DNA from: Hellea sp964576765
GTDB taxonomy: Bacteria > Pseudomonadota > Alphaproteobacteria > Caulobacterales > Maricaulaceae
Length of the DNA stretch: 31,702 nucleotides
Direction: 5' to 3'
NCBI GenBank assembly: GCA_964576765.1
Contig: CAZNWH010000013.1
Coordinates: 1 to 31,702, forward strand
The notes below the pieces were generated by a model. The model saw nothing but the letters and a program-made list of their open reading frames with translations, was not told the origin of the DNA and ran no database searches. This document shows positions 8,418 to 16,375 of the stretch, piece after piece. The position numbers and the translations under genes are program-made. Position 1 is the stretch's first letter, and each line of letters opens with the position of its first letter.

Positions 8418-8690
8418 ATGAGTAAAAACACACTCTATCACCCAAATTTGGACGAAGATCTGGATATCCTTTTGAACGAACTTTGCACGGAATGGGATTT
8501 TTGTGCAGGCGTGAAGGGTAAGGATCTCGTCAAAGAGGGTAAAGTTTTAACGTCCAAAGTTTTTACGGAAACAGTTATCTTGGCTGAGGGTATGGTTCTT
8601 ACTAAGGAAAAGAACTGGATAAGACGTATTAAACGTAAATTCGTCCAAAGGTATGGCCATGAGGTGAGTTCAAAAACGTGGAAGCTTTAA
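8418..8690 (+). CDS. Small soluble protein of unknown function, 90 aa
   Basis: A 90-residue product (MSKNTLYHPNLDEDLDILLN..., ending SSKTWKL) beginning at an ATG 4 nt after the xerD stop. A longer in-frame version starting at 8385 would overlap xerD and is less likely. The N-terminal third is acidic, with a DEDLDILLNELC helix. A central region has repeated Lys/Val/Thr alternation suggestive of beta strands, and the tail is strongly basic (RRIKRKFVQRYG). There are two Cys at about 23 and 30 and no membrane segment. No family was recognised. Its position inside the tightly spaced xerD operon supports it being real; it may form part of a stand-alone transcript leading towards accA, 61 nt further on. 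Confidence 0.7.
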   Translation: MSKNTLYHPNLDEDLDILLNELCTEWDFCAGVKGKDLVKEGKVLTSKVFTETVILAEGMVLTKEKNWIRRIKRKFVQRYGHEVSSKTWKL

Positions 8691-8751
8691 CGCTTTACCT
8701 CTCCTTCTTTGCCGCTATGGTGCAGCGGTTTACAAAGGAATTAGCTAATTT

Positions 8752-9696
8752 ATGGTTCGTACGTATCTTGATTTTGAACGGCCAATTGCCGAGCTTGATA
8801 ATAAAATTGAAGCGCTGATCGCCAGCGATGGAGAGGCTGCTGCGGGTATATCAACTCTACAAGATAAATCTCGTGAGGAGCTAAAAAAGCTGTATAAGAA
8901 AATAGGGCCTTGGGAAAAAACTCAAGTTGCTCGTCATCCGTCTCGCCCTCATTTTAGTGAATATATAGAGGGTTTGATCAGTGATTTTACGTCCTTGTCG
9001 GGGGACCGAAAATTTGGTGATGATCATGCTCTGTTGGGCGGTCTTGGAAAAATTCGCGGCCGCTCAGTCGTTGTTATAGGGCATGAGAAGGGTAAAGATA
9101 CGGAAAGTCGATTGAAGCATAATTTTGGCATGGCTAACCCTGAGGGCTACAGAAAATCTGTGCGGTTAATGGATATAGCACAGCGATTTAAGTTACCTGT
9201 CATATCATTTGTTGACACAGCAGGAGCCTATCCAGGATTGGGTGCAGAGGAACGAGGGCAGGCTGAAGCTATTGCGCGCTCTATCGATAAAGGTTTATCT
9301 CTTAAGGTACCTTTCGTTTCAGTCATTACAGGAGAAGGTGGCTCTGGGGGAGCGGTCGCCATCGCTACGGCGGATCATGTTATGATGCTGGAGCATTCGA
9401 TTTATTCAGTGATCTCGCCGGAAGGCTGCGCCTCTATTTTATGGCGCGATGGATCGAGGGCCAAGGACGCTGCACAGGCTATGAAAATTACGGCTCAAGA
9501 TTTAAAAAAATTAGGTGTCATAGACAAAATTATCAAAGAACCTATTGGCGGCGCGCATCGACAAAAAGCTGAAACTGTTAAAGTTGTAGGCGCGGCCATT
9601 GTAAAATCTCTTGATGAATTATCTGAGCTAGATGGAACGGCTTTGATAAAACAGCGCCGCGATAAGTTCCTTAATATTGGTCGTTCATTGCTTTAA
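8752..9696 (+). CDS. accA: Acetyl-CoA carboxylase carboxyltransferase subunit alpha
   Basis: AccA with AccD transfers the carboxyl group from carboxybiotin to acetyl-CoA, giving malonyl-CoA, the committed step of fatty acid synthesis. The 314-residue length is normal. Family markers are the FVDTAGAYPGLGAEERGQ block at about 153-170, the GEGGSGGAVA oxyanion/CoA region at 194-203, and SPEGCASILWRD near 222-233. An AAAGGAATT site precedes the ATG by about 12 nt. It follows the xerD operon in the usual alphaproteobacterial order and ends at a strong terminator hairpin at 9701-9726, so transcription stops right after it. Confidence 0.97.
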   Translation: MVRTYLDFERPIAELDNKIEALIASDGEAAAGISTLQDKSREELKKLYKKIGPWEKTQVARHPSRPHFSEYIEGLISDFTSLSGDRKFGDDHALLGGLGKIRGRSVVVIGHEKGKDTESRLKHNFGMANPEGYRKSVRLMDIAQRFKLPVISFVDTAGAYPGLGAEERGQAEAIARSIDKGLSLKVPFVSVITGEGGSGGAVAIATADHVMMLEHSIYSVISPEGCASILWRDGSRAKDAAQAMKITAQDLKKLGVIDKIIKEPIGGAHRQKAETVKVVGAAIVKSLDELSELDGTALIKQRRDKFLNIGRSLL

Positions 9697-9700
9697 ATAA

Positions 9701-9726
9701 AAAGCCCTGTCCTAAGACAGGGCTTT
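9701..9726. terminator. Bidirectional intrinsic terminator between accA and the TorF-type gene
   Basis: A perfect 11-bp inverted repeat (aaagccctgtc / gacagggcttt) around a 4-nt loop (ctaa). The arms carry A and T runs at the outer ends, giving a U-tract for RNA of either strand. It starts 4 nt after the accA stop and lies 24 nt past the stop of the minus-strand gene at 9751, so it can end both convergent transcripts. Confidence 0.92.
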
Positions 9727-9750
9727 ATGGACTGTCTTTTCTATTGTCGA

Positions 9751-10455
9751 TTAAAAGCCAGCGGCAACACCGATACCTGCCCAGAAAAGGTTGTTATCAG
9801 TACCAGCGCCAATAGTAGGGTCGAAATCTAATGTGTCTTCAGATGAGAGCGAATAATTAACACCGACATAAGAGGATACAGCATCTGTAAAAGCATAGCC
9901 CAAAGATGCAGACGCTAACCCATACTCATATGACCCCCCACTGCCTGCATCAACAAGGCCAGCTGTTATACCAAGATCAAGACTAGTTTTGTCAGCAACA
10001 GGAAGGCTATGGCTTAATCCACCTTCAAGTGTGAAAGCTTCAAGCTCAAAATCATAATACCCTGTAACAGATGGAGCTAGGAGTGTATCAAGTGCAAAAC
10101 CAAGACTGACTTCATATGTGTCGCCACCATCAGGAAAGTGGTACCAAGTCCCGCCAACACTTCCGCTGATAATATCTGTTAAACCAAATGAATATCCTGC
10201 GTAAAAATCAACTTCATCTGTATCGGCAAGACTGTCAGACCCGAGCCCTGTTGACGCCCAAACACCGACAGCGAAATCACCAACAGCGACTTCAACACCA
10301 GGCTGTATTGCTTCAGATTCAAATGATATCCCGCGGAATACATATTCGCTAACATAATCAATAGATGTAGAGACGCTGACATCGCCTGCTTGAGCCGCCA
10401 AAGGTGTGGCTGATGTTATTGCGAGAGTTGCCGTCGCAAGAAGGAACTTTTTCAT
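9751..10455 (-). CDS. TorF-family putative outer-membrane porin (Gcw_chp family)
   Basis: A 234-residue outer-membrane beta-barrel protein. The signal peptide (MKKFLLATATLAITSATPLAAQA) has a cleavage site after residue 23. The mature part opens DVSVSTSIDYVSEYVFRGISFES, the hallmark of the Gcw_chp/TorF family, then alternates polar and aromatic residues through many strands and ends in the terminal phenylalanine expected for BAM-inserted barrels (GVAAGF). It is very acidic and lysine-poor, typical of a marine-type surface protein. A GGAG ribosome site lies before the ATG. The family is thought to form porins for small polar solutes, but the substrate is not known. A 236-nt leader between secA and this gene contains repeats listed separately. 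The gene ends at the 9701-9726 terminator. Confidence 0.85.
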   Translation of the reverse strand: MKKFLLATATLAITSATPLAAQAGDVSVSTSIDYVSEYVFRGISFESEAIQPGVEVAVGDFAVGVWASTGLGSDSLADTDEVDFYAGYSFGLTDIISGSVGGTWYHFPDGGDTYEVSLGFALDTLLAPSVTGYYDFELEAFTLEGGLSHSLPVADKTSLDLGITAGLVDAGSGGSYEYGLASASLGYAFTDAVSSYVGVNYSLSSEDTLDFDPTIGAGTDNNLFWAGIGVAAGF

Positions 10456-10521
10456 TTTTAACTCCGTAGTAGGGCCTTTGAGGCCGCTGTGAAAAACTCA
10501 TGAGCGGCAATTACGGGGTCT

Positions 10522-10534
10522 GTGATGTTTTCGC
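10522..10534. repeat. 13-bp direct repeat, copy 1 (leader of the TorF-type gene)
   Basis: The sequence gtgatgttttcgc occurs here and again at 10662-10674, 140 nt apart, in the stretch between secA and the TorF-type gene. Being in the only sizeable non-coding space nearby, the two copies may be regulator sites for the porin gene. This is inferred from repetition alone. Confidence 0.4.
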
Positions 10535-10661
10535 GACGGTATTTGCGATAAATAGCCGAAAATAGTATTTCGTGCTTAGAGTCAGTGCGGTTGTGATGAA
10601 TAATGATGCAAAAATAAGCATAAGCTCTTGAATTTGAACTTTAGCTGATTTTTTTTTGGGC

Positions 10662-10679
10662 GTGATGTTTTCGCATCAC
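10662..10679. promoter_or_regulatory. 13-bp direct repeat copy 2, extended into an inverted repeat
   Basis: The second copy of gtgatgttttcgc (10662-10674) overlaps an exact inverted repeat: gtgatg, six spacer bases, catcac, ending at 10679. It lies 12 nt past the secA stop on the minus strand. On the RNA of that strand the hairpin is followed by an A-run rather than a U-run, so it is not a standard terminator. It could be an operator half of the pair at 10522, or a simple RNA end structure. Confidence 0.35.
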
Positions 10680-10691
10680 ACTAAAATGGTC

Positions 10692-13400
10692 TTAAACAGC
10701 CTTACCATGACAATGCTTGACTTTTTTACCTGATCCGCAAGGACAGGCACTATTTCGGCTAACCCCTTTTAGCTGCTCAGGCGATATTTCAGTCTGCCCG
10801 GCTGGCGGGGCACTTCCTGCCGCTGATGGCGCGCCCATCATTTCCATGGGCGAGCGTGCGCTCACATTGGCTTGCTGTTGGACTTGTTGTTGTTCCATCA
10901 TGGTTTCTTGCTGACGCTGCATTTGAACATTGATTAAAAGCCTTGTCACAGCTTTTGTGACGCCTTGGCGTAAGTCTGTCAGGAGTTTGTCAAATAATGT
11001 GAAAGCCTCAGATTTATATTCGTTCAGTGGATCACGCTGACCATAAGCCCGCATGCCGATGACTGATTTCAGGGCGTCTAATTGCTGTAGATGTTCGCGC
11101 CAATTCTGATCAATAACTTGTAAAAGAAGTTGTTTTTCAACGCGCTGCATTTCTCCAGCATCAATGCCATTTGTGAGTTGGGTAAAGGCATCATCTGTTG
11201 TTTTTTTCAGCCTTACTAACATTTCTTCGTCAGCAATACCTTCTTCTTTCGCCCAATCGGCAAATGGAATTTCCATGGCCAGTGTTTCTTTGGCCGAGTT
11301 ACTCAGCCCCTCAATATCCCATTGTTCAGCATAGGCTTTTTTAGGGACATGCGTTTCTATTAGTTCTTCACAAACATGATGGCGAAAATCCTCAATGACA
11401 TCGGAGACATCATCATCTGTCATAAATTCCATTCGCTGCTCAAAAATGGCTTTGCGCTGATCATTCATAACATTATCATATTTGAGGACATTTTTACGAA
11501 TATCAAAATTCCGAGTCTCAACGCGTTTCTGAGCGGTCTCGATAGTCTTGGTCATGACTTTGTTGGTTAATTCTTCGCCTTCTTCCCACCCAAGTTTACT
11601 CATCATATTTTTAAGGCGGTCACCTCCAAAAATACGCATCAAATCATCTTCGGTGGATAGGTAGAATTTTGACCGTCCCGGATCGCCTTGGCGTCCCGTA
11701 CGGCCTCTAAGCTGGTTGTCAATCCGGCGGCTTTCATGACGCTCTGTGCCCAGAACATATAACCCGCCCGCCAATAAAGCTTTTTCTTTCAATCCTGCGA
11801 TTTCTAACTTTATTTGTTCTTCTAATTTTGTCCGTTCAGCCTCATTAGCCTCGGCCGGAATTTCTTGTTCAAGGCGCATGTCTAAATTTCCGCCTAGCTG
11901 AATATCAGTTCCGCGCCCGGCCATATTGGTTGCGATGGTAACGGCGCCAGGAACGCCAGCTTGGGCGACAATTGAAGCTTCTTGTTCGTGATAGCGCGCA
12001 TTCAAAACACGGTGCTCAATATCACGATCTTTCAAAAATTGTGACAACGCCTCTGATTTTTCAATGGAAACCGTACCCACGAGCATAGGTTGGCCTTTTA
12101 CTGACGCCTCTTGGATTTCATCGACAATGGCGTTAAATTTTTCGCGTTCGGTTTTATAAATGGCGTCTTGATCGTCGATCCGCTGAATGGGACGGTTGGT
12201 CGGAATGATTAAAACGTCCAGATCATAAGTTTCGCCAAATTCAGAAGCCTCGGTCTCTGCCGTGCCTGTCATACCCGAGAGTTTTTCATAAAGACGGAAA
12301 TAATTTTGTAAGGTGACCGAAGCCATGGTTACATTTTCAGGTTTAACATCGACGTTTTCTTTGGCTTCGATGGCTTGATGTAATCCTTCGGATAACCTTC
12401 GGCCATCCATCATACGGCCTGTAAATTCATCAATCAGGACAATCTCTTCACCTTTCACAATATAGTCTTTATCTCTGAAAAATATTTTGTGTGCTTTCAG
12501 GGCTTGATTGATGTGATGGACAATTGTGACATTTTCAACGTCATAAAGGCTTTCACCTTCTAAGAGGCCCATGTCTCGTAAAATGTTTTCAATTTGCTCA
12601 TTTCCGGCTTCATTGAATGTCGCTGTCCGCGCTTTTTCGTCAATGTCATAACCATCGTTGCTAATGGACGGAATAATCGTATCAATCGTGCGGTAAAATT
12701 CCGATTTATCGTCAGTAGGGCCCGAAATAATGAGCGGAGTACGGGCTTCATCGATAAGAATGGAGTCAATTTCGTCAATTATTGCATAACTATGGCTGCG
12801 TTGGGACATTTCTTCGATGCTATATTTCATATTATCACGAAGGTAATCAAAGCCATATTCATTATTTGTGCCGTAGGTAATGTCACAATCATAGGCTTCT
12901 TTGCGGCCATTCCCGTAAGCTTCGTGATCGTTAATACAGCCTACGGATACACCCAAGAAATTATATACTTGTCCCATCCATTCGGCATCTCTACGGGCTA
13001 AATAATCATTAACAGTAACGATGTGAACACCCTCACCAGATAAAGAGTTCAGATAAGCCGCAAGTGTAGAGACAAGTGTTTTACCTTCACCTGTTCGCAT
13101 TTCAGCGATTTCGCCGCGGTGAAGCGTGATGCCTCCAATTAACTGAACATCGTAGTGACGTTGACCCAGCGTGCGTTTGGCAGCTTCACGAACTGTCGCG
13201 AAGGCTTCCGGTAACAAATCATCAAGAGATTCACCTTCTTTATGGCGTTTTTTATACTCTTCAGTTTTGAGCCGTAACGCGTCATCCGTTAATGATTCAA
13301 ATTGCGGTTCAAGACTATTGATCTTTTCGACCAATGGGCGAAGTTTCTTCAGTTTTCGGTCATTTTCTGTCCCGAAAATCTTTTTGGCGATCCCTAACAT
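10692..13400 (-). CDS. secA: Preprotein translocase ATPase SecA
   Basis: SecA is the ATPase motor that pushes precursor proteins through the SecYEG channel. The 902-residue protein is full length. Walker A MRTGEGKTL is at 101-109; the DEAD-type Walker B lies in IIDEIDSILIDEARTP (about 207-221); the GTNNEYGFDYLRDNM block lies before it; the helicase-like second half has MAGRGTDI, HESRRIDNQLRGRTGRQGDPG and the DALKSVIGMRAYGQRDP scaffold region. The C-terminal SEC-C metal site is intact (C886, C888, C897, H898 in CPCGSGKKVKHCHG), the site for Zn2+ and SecB contact. A Gln/Met-rich linker (around 845-880) precedes it. An AAAGGAG site is placed 6 nt before the ATG. It is divergent from the PPIase gene. 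Confidence 0.98.
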   Translation of the reverse strand: MLGIAKKIFGTENDRKLKKLRPLVEKINSLEPQFESLTDDALRLKTEEYKKRHKEGESLDDLLPEAFATVREAAKRTLGQRHYDVQLIGGITLHRGEIAEMRTGEGKTLVSTLAAYLNSLSGEGVHIVTVNDYLARRDAEWMGQVYNFLGVSVGCINDHEAYGNGRKEAYDCDITYGTNNEYGFDYLRDNMKYSIEEMSQRSHSYAIIDEIDSILIDEARTPLIISGPTDDKSEFYRTIDTIIPSISNDGYDIDEKARTATFNEAGNEQIENILRDMGLLEGESLYDVENVTIVHHINQALKAHKIFFRDKDYIVKGEEIVLIDEFTGRMMDGRRLSEGLHQAIEAKENVDVKPENVTMASVTLQNYFRLYEKLSGMTGTAETEASEFGETYDLDVLIIPTNRPIQRIDDQDAIYKTEREKFNAIVDEIQEASVKGQPMLVGTVSIEKSEALSQFLKDRDIEHRVLNARYHEQEASIVAQAGVPGAVTIATNMAGRGTDIQLGGNLDMRLEQEIPAEANEAERTKLEEQIKLEIAGLKEKALLAGGLYVLGTERHESRRIDNQLRGRTGRQGDPGRSKFYLSTEDDLMRIFGGDRLKNMMSKLGWEEGEELTNKVMTKTIETAQKRVETRNFDIRKNVLKYDNVMNDQRKAIFEQRMEFMTDDDVSDVIEDFRHHVCEELIETHVPKKAYAEQWDIEGLSNSAKETLAMEIPFADWAKEEGIADEEMLVRLKKTTDDAFTQLTNGIDAGEMQRVEKQLLLQVIDQNWREHLQQLDALKSVIGMRAYGQRDPLNEYKSEAFTLFDKLLTDLRQGVTKAVTRLLINVQMQRQQETMMEQQQVQQQANVSARSPMEMMGAPSAAGSAPPAGQTEISPEQLKGVSRNSACPCGSGKKVKHCHGKAV

Positions 13401-13429
13401 GGGGGCTCCTTTGGGAAGGGGTACAGCAT

Positions 13430-13444
13430 AACTCTTAAAGAGTT
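13430..13444. promoter_or_regulatory. 15-bp perfect palindrome in the secA / PPIase divergent intergenic region
   Basis: Aactctt, one base, aagagtt: an exact 7-1-7 inverted repeat lying 30 nt upstream of the secA start and about 100 nt from the PPIase start. It fits an operator for a dimeric regulator, or a short 5'-UTR hairpin in the secA message. A second pair (gactta at 13474-13479, taagtc at 13495-13500) lies further upstream. No known regulator motif was recognised. Confidence 0.35.
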
Positions 13445-13546
13445 AGCTGAAACCTCGACATATGCTTTGTGGTGACTTAGTGACGCTCATGCTTTAAGTC
13501 AATGAATGGGCCGAAAGTAAAACAGCAATTTTCGTGATTTGAGATT

Positions 13547-14473
13547 ATGAAATATAATAAATTTTTCTTCCTCGCTCTTCTGCTCGGCGGCCTCGTTCTA
13601 AATGCTTGTCAAGACAGGCTGATAATGGCTGATAACTCTCTCTTCGGAGAAGGTGTGGTTCGGCTTGGGGATACCGAAGTCGCATCCATTGATGGAACTA
13701 AAATATATCTGTCCGATGTTGAACGAAGCGCCGCAGCGCAAGGATTGATCGAAGTGGGCTCACCTCTGACCCCAGATCAGCCGATTTTTCAAAAAATGCT
13801 GGATGAACTTATCGATCAACGACTATTAGCCTTAGATGCTCTACGCCGATCATTTGATCAAGAAGATGAAACACGCCGTCGTCTCTCAGTGGCGCGCGAG
13901 CGTATTCTCGGAAACGTCTTGGTCGAAAATCACCTTAAGGATAAAGTTTCAGAGGAAACTGTGCGGCGCATGTATGACGAGCAAGCCGGATTACGCGACC
14001 GCGGGGTAGAAATTCATGCGCGCCATATTTTAGTTAAGTCTGAAAATGAGGCTCAAAGCTTAGTTGAAAGATTGGCTGAGGGGGCAGATTTTACTGGTCT
14101 TGCAAAAGAGTTTTCAGAAGATGAGGGTAGCCGCGATAAAGGGGGTGATTTAGGATATTTTACCCATGATATGCTCAATGAAACATTCACAGAAACGGCC
14201 TTTAAGACACAAGTGAATAAAATATCAGCACCTTTCAAAACTGAATATGGGTGGCATATAATTGAGGTTCTAAATCGCCGTAAAGCTGCACAGCCTTCAT
14301 TCGAAGACATGCGCAGTGAGATTTTAAATTTTATGACTTATGATGAAATTCAAACGCTTTTAAAGACGCTACGAGCGCAGGGAGAGGTTAAGCTTCTCTT
14401 TGGGCAAGCTGTTGTAGATACTGAGGACGATCTTAAGCAAAATCCAGTACAAGCAGGTCCTGATAATGAGTAA
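13547..14473 (+). CDS. Parvulin-type peptidyl-prolyl isomerase, predicted lipoprotein
   Basis: A 308-residue periplasmic or outer-membrane folding factor. The N-terminus has a basic-hydrophobic signal and a lipobox-like LNAC ending at C21, so a lipid anchor is likely. A SurA_N/PrsA-like helical part follows (about 40-150). The parvulin (Rotamase) domain spans about 157-246, with HARHILV, GGDLGYF (199-205) and GWHIIEV (235-241). Family members isomerise X-Pro bonds and chaperone exported proteins. Divergent from secA and overlapping argJ by 8 nt. The gene order secA, PPIase, argJ, mutT is a well-known alphaproteobacterial arrangement. The SurA/PrsA-type role is inferred; the exact orthologue is not fixed. 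Confidence 0.9.
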   Translation: MKYNKFFFLALLLGGLVLNACQDRLIMADNSLFGEGVVRLGDTEVASIDGTKIYLSDVERSAAAQGLIEVGSPLTPDQPIFQKMLDELIDQRLLALDALRRSFDQEDETRRRLSVARERILGNVLVENHLKDKVSEETVRRMYDEQAGLRDRGVEIHARHILVKSENEAQSLVERLAEGADFTGLAKEFSEDEGSRDKGGDLGYFTHDMLNETFTETAFKTQVNKISAPFKTEYGWHIIEVLNRRKAAQPSFEDMRSEILNFMTYDEIQTLLKTLRAQGEVKLLFGQAVVDTEDDLKQNPVQAGPDNE

Positions 14474-15707
14474 ATATAAAGTCTCCCCCTTCGCTCCAGA
14501 AACTTTTCCTAACCTTCCTCCAATCGCAGGATTTACAATGGCGACTGCCGAGGCTGGCGTTAAATATCAAGGACGAACAGATTTATGGGTCATGCGGGCA
14601 GACGCTGGAACTCAAGTAGCAGGTGTCTTCACCCAGAATTTGTGTCCTGGGGCTCCGGTCGATTGGTCACGTAGGGCTCTTTCGATGGCCACAGAGGGGC
14701 CACGACTGGTTGTTGTCAATTCAGGAACAGCCAATGTGTTCGGAGGGCAAAAAAGCCGTGATGCAGTGAGTGAAACTGTTGAGGGGATTGCCGCCTATTT
14801 TGACTGTGAGGCTTCAGCGGTCCTTCTGGCCTCAACCGGCGTCATCGGAGAACCTTTAGAGGCTTCTAAACTCGTAGCTAAGTTTCCTGAAATCAAGGCT
14901 GATCTGAAATCCGATGGCTGGGAAGCTGGGGCCCGAGCAATTATGACAACTGATACGCATGCAAAGGGTGCAAGTGTTACGTCCATCATTGATGGCGTTA
15001 AAGTGGGCATTAATGGTATTGCCAAAGGGTCTGGTATGATCGCGCCGGATATGGCGACGATGCTCGCATTTGTAGCAACTGATGCCAATATTTCGCAAGA
15101 GGTATTGCAAAGTCTTTTGTCCGAGCTGACCCAATCGACCTTTAACGCGATTACGGTCGATAGCGATACATCGACTTCAGATACACTTTTATTATTTGCG
15201 AGTGGAGCAGCCAAACATCATAAAATAGTCGATATTGATGATCCCGATATATCTGAGTTTAAATCAGCTTTACAGAGCGTTCTCCATGATCTTGCGATGC
15301 AAATTATCAAGGACGGTGAAGGCATAACGAAATTCGTGACGATTAAAGTAGAGGATGCAGTGAGTGATATAAGCGCTAAAAGGATTGGTATGAGCATCGC
15401 AAACTCTCCGCTTGTCAAAACGGCTATCGCAGGAGAAGACGCGAATTGGGGCCGTATTGTTATGGCTGTTGGTAAGGCGGGAGAGCCTGCTGAACGTGAT
15501 AAGTTATCCATATGGATGGGCCCGCATTTATTGGCACAGCAAGGGCAAAGAATAGAAAGTTATTCTGAGCTTGATGGATCAGACTATATGAAAAACGATG
15601 AAATCGAAATTAAAGTTAATCTGGGATTGGGTACAGGCCGCGCAATCGTCTATACCTGTGATCTTACTCATGCCTATATTGATATTAACGCTGATTACCG
15701 AAGTTAA
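14466..15707 (+). CDS. argJ: Bifunctional ornithine acetyltransferase / N-acetylglutamate synthase
   Basis: ArgJ transfers the acetyl group from N-acetylornithine to glutamate (cyclic arginine pathway) and, in bifunctional forms, also uses acetyl-CoA. The 413-residue precursor is cut autocatalytically at the conserved Ala-Thr bond: KGSGMIAPDMATML at 187-200, with T198 as N-terminal nucleophile of the beta chain. The oxyanion-hole segment STGVIGEP is at 123-130, and NSGTANV at 85-91. The start overlaps the PPIase gene by 8 nt, so coupling is expected. The protein is full length and intact. Whether it is mono- or bifunctional is not settled by sequence. Confidence 0.97.
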   Translation: MSKYKVSPFAPETFPNLPPIAGFTMATAEAGVKYQGRTDLWVMRADAGTQVAGVFTQNLCPGAPVDWSRRALSMATEGPRLVVVNSGTANVFGGQKSRDAVSETVEGIAAYFDCEASAVLLASTGVIGEPLEASKLVAKFPEIKADLKSDGWEAGARAIMTTDTHAKGASVTSIIDGVKVGINGIAKGSGMIAPDMATMLAFVATDANISQEVLQSLLSELTQSTFNAITVDSDTSTSDTLLLFASGAAKHHKIVDIDDPDISEFKSALQSVLHDLAMQIIKDGEGITKFVTIKVEDAVSDISAKRIGMSIANSPLVKTAIAGEDANWGRIVMAVGKAGEPAERDKLSIWMGPHLLAQQGQRIESYSELDGSDYMKNDEIEIKVNLGLGTGRAIVYTCDLTHAYIDINADYRS

Positions 15708-15770
15708 GAGGGGCTATTAACCCTGTTTGCTAGTGAGATTTTAAACAATACTATTTAAAGGGTATAATTA

Positions 15771-16190
15771 ATGGTCATATATGTAGCTGCTTGTGCTCTT
15801 ATTGATGTAGATGGGCGGGTGCTTATGTGCCAGCGGCCCAAAGGTAAGTCTCATGCAGGGTTATGGGAATTTCCAGGGGGTAAGATTGAACAAGGAGAAC
15901 GGCCAGAAGAGACGATCGTGCGCGAATTGCGTGAAGAGTTAGGTGTTGAACCCTGTGAAGAGTGTCTTCAACCTTTTTCATTCACATCTTATGCCTATGA
16001 CGATTTTGATCTTTTTATGCCTTTATTCTTGTGCAGACAATGGGATGGCTTTGCGCGCCCTCTTGAAGGACAAACTTTGAAATGGGTTTATCCTGATGAA
16101 TTGTCTGATTTAAATTTAGTGCCGGCCGATATTGAATTGGCTCTTGAGTTAAGAGATAGGCTGCCACGTGGGAAGCGGTTTGTGAGGTGA
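15771..16190 (+). CDS. mutT: MutT-type (8-oxo-dGTP) Nudix diphosphatase
   Basis: A 139-residue Nudix hydrolase. The Nudix box GX5EX7REUXEEXGU is complete at 37-59: G37, E43, R51, E52, E55, E56, G58. The flanking AACALIDVDGRVLMCQRPKGKSHAGLWEFPGG and late WVYPDEL segments match MutT, which removes oxidised 8-oxo-dGTP from the nucleotide pool. Several Nudix proteins share these motifs, so the substrate is inferred. It lies 63 nt after argJ and 1 nt before the Flp pilin gene. Confidence 0.88.
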   Translation: MVIYVAACALIDVDGRVLMCQRPKGKSHAGLWEFPGGKIEQGERPEETIVRELREELGVEPCEECLQPFSFTSYAYDDFDLFMPLFLCRQWDGFARPLEGQTLKWVYPDELSDLNLVPADIELALELRDRLPRGKRFVR

Positions 16191-16191
16191 A

Positions 16192-16362
16192 ATGTTGAAA
16201 TTATTTCTTAAAGATGAGTCAGGCGCAACAGCCATGGAATATGGTTTGATTGTAGCCTTGATCTCTGTTGGTATTATAGGGGGAGCTTCACTTGTTGGTG
16301 CGGCCGTTAGCGATAAACAGGATGGAATAGCAGACACAATCTCTAAAGCGGGAACCGAATAA
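16192..16362 (+). CDS. Orphan Flp/Fap-type (type IVb) prepilin, 56 aa
   Basis: This 56-residue product is a Flp-family pilin subunit. It has the charged leader MLKLFLKDESG, the prepilin-peptidase site G11/ATAMEY (the G/XXXXEY rule, with E16 and Y17), a hydrophobic helix (GLIVALISVGIIGGASLVGAAV), and a short polar tail. A GAGGTGA ribosome site overlaps the mutT 3' end and the ATG begins 1 nt after the mutT stop, so the gene is co-transcribed with mutT. The usual partners (cpaB-F, tadG) are absent from the window. It could be a minor or second pilin used by a Tad system elsewhere. Confidence 0.88.
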   Translation: MLKLFLKDESGATAMEYGLIVALISVGIIGGASLVGAAVSDKQDGIADTISKAGTE

Positions 16363-16375
16363 GGCCCTATGCGCC

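Noticed and set aside
8712..8728. Hairpin ccgct-N7-agcgg before accA
   Set aside because: Only 5 bp stem and no U-tract, so not a terminator; too weak to call a regulator.
12594..13001. 135-codon plus-strand frame
   Set aside because: It is antisense to the conserved secA motor region and has no family features.
14795..15214. 139-codon minus-strand frame
   Set aside because: Antisense to argJ, including the autoprocessing site; no ribosome site or recognisable product.
15708..15770. Inverted gttaa/ttaac pair and TTAA spacing after argJ, considered as a CtrA site
   Set aside because: The spacing is 9 rather than 7; the nearby ggg/ccc pairing is too short for a terminator.
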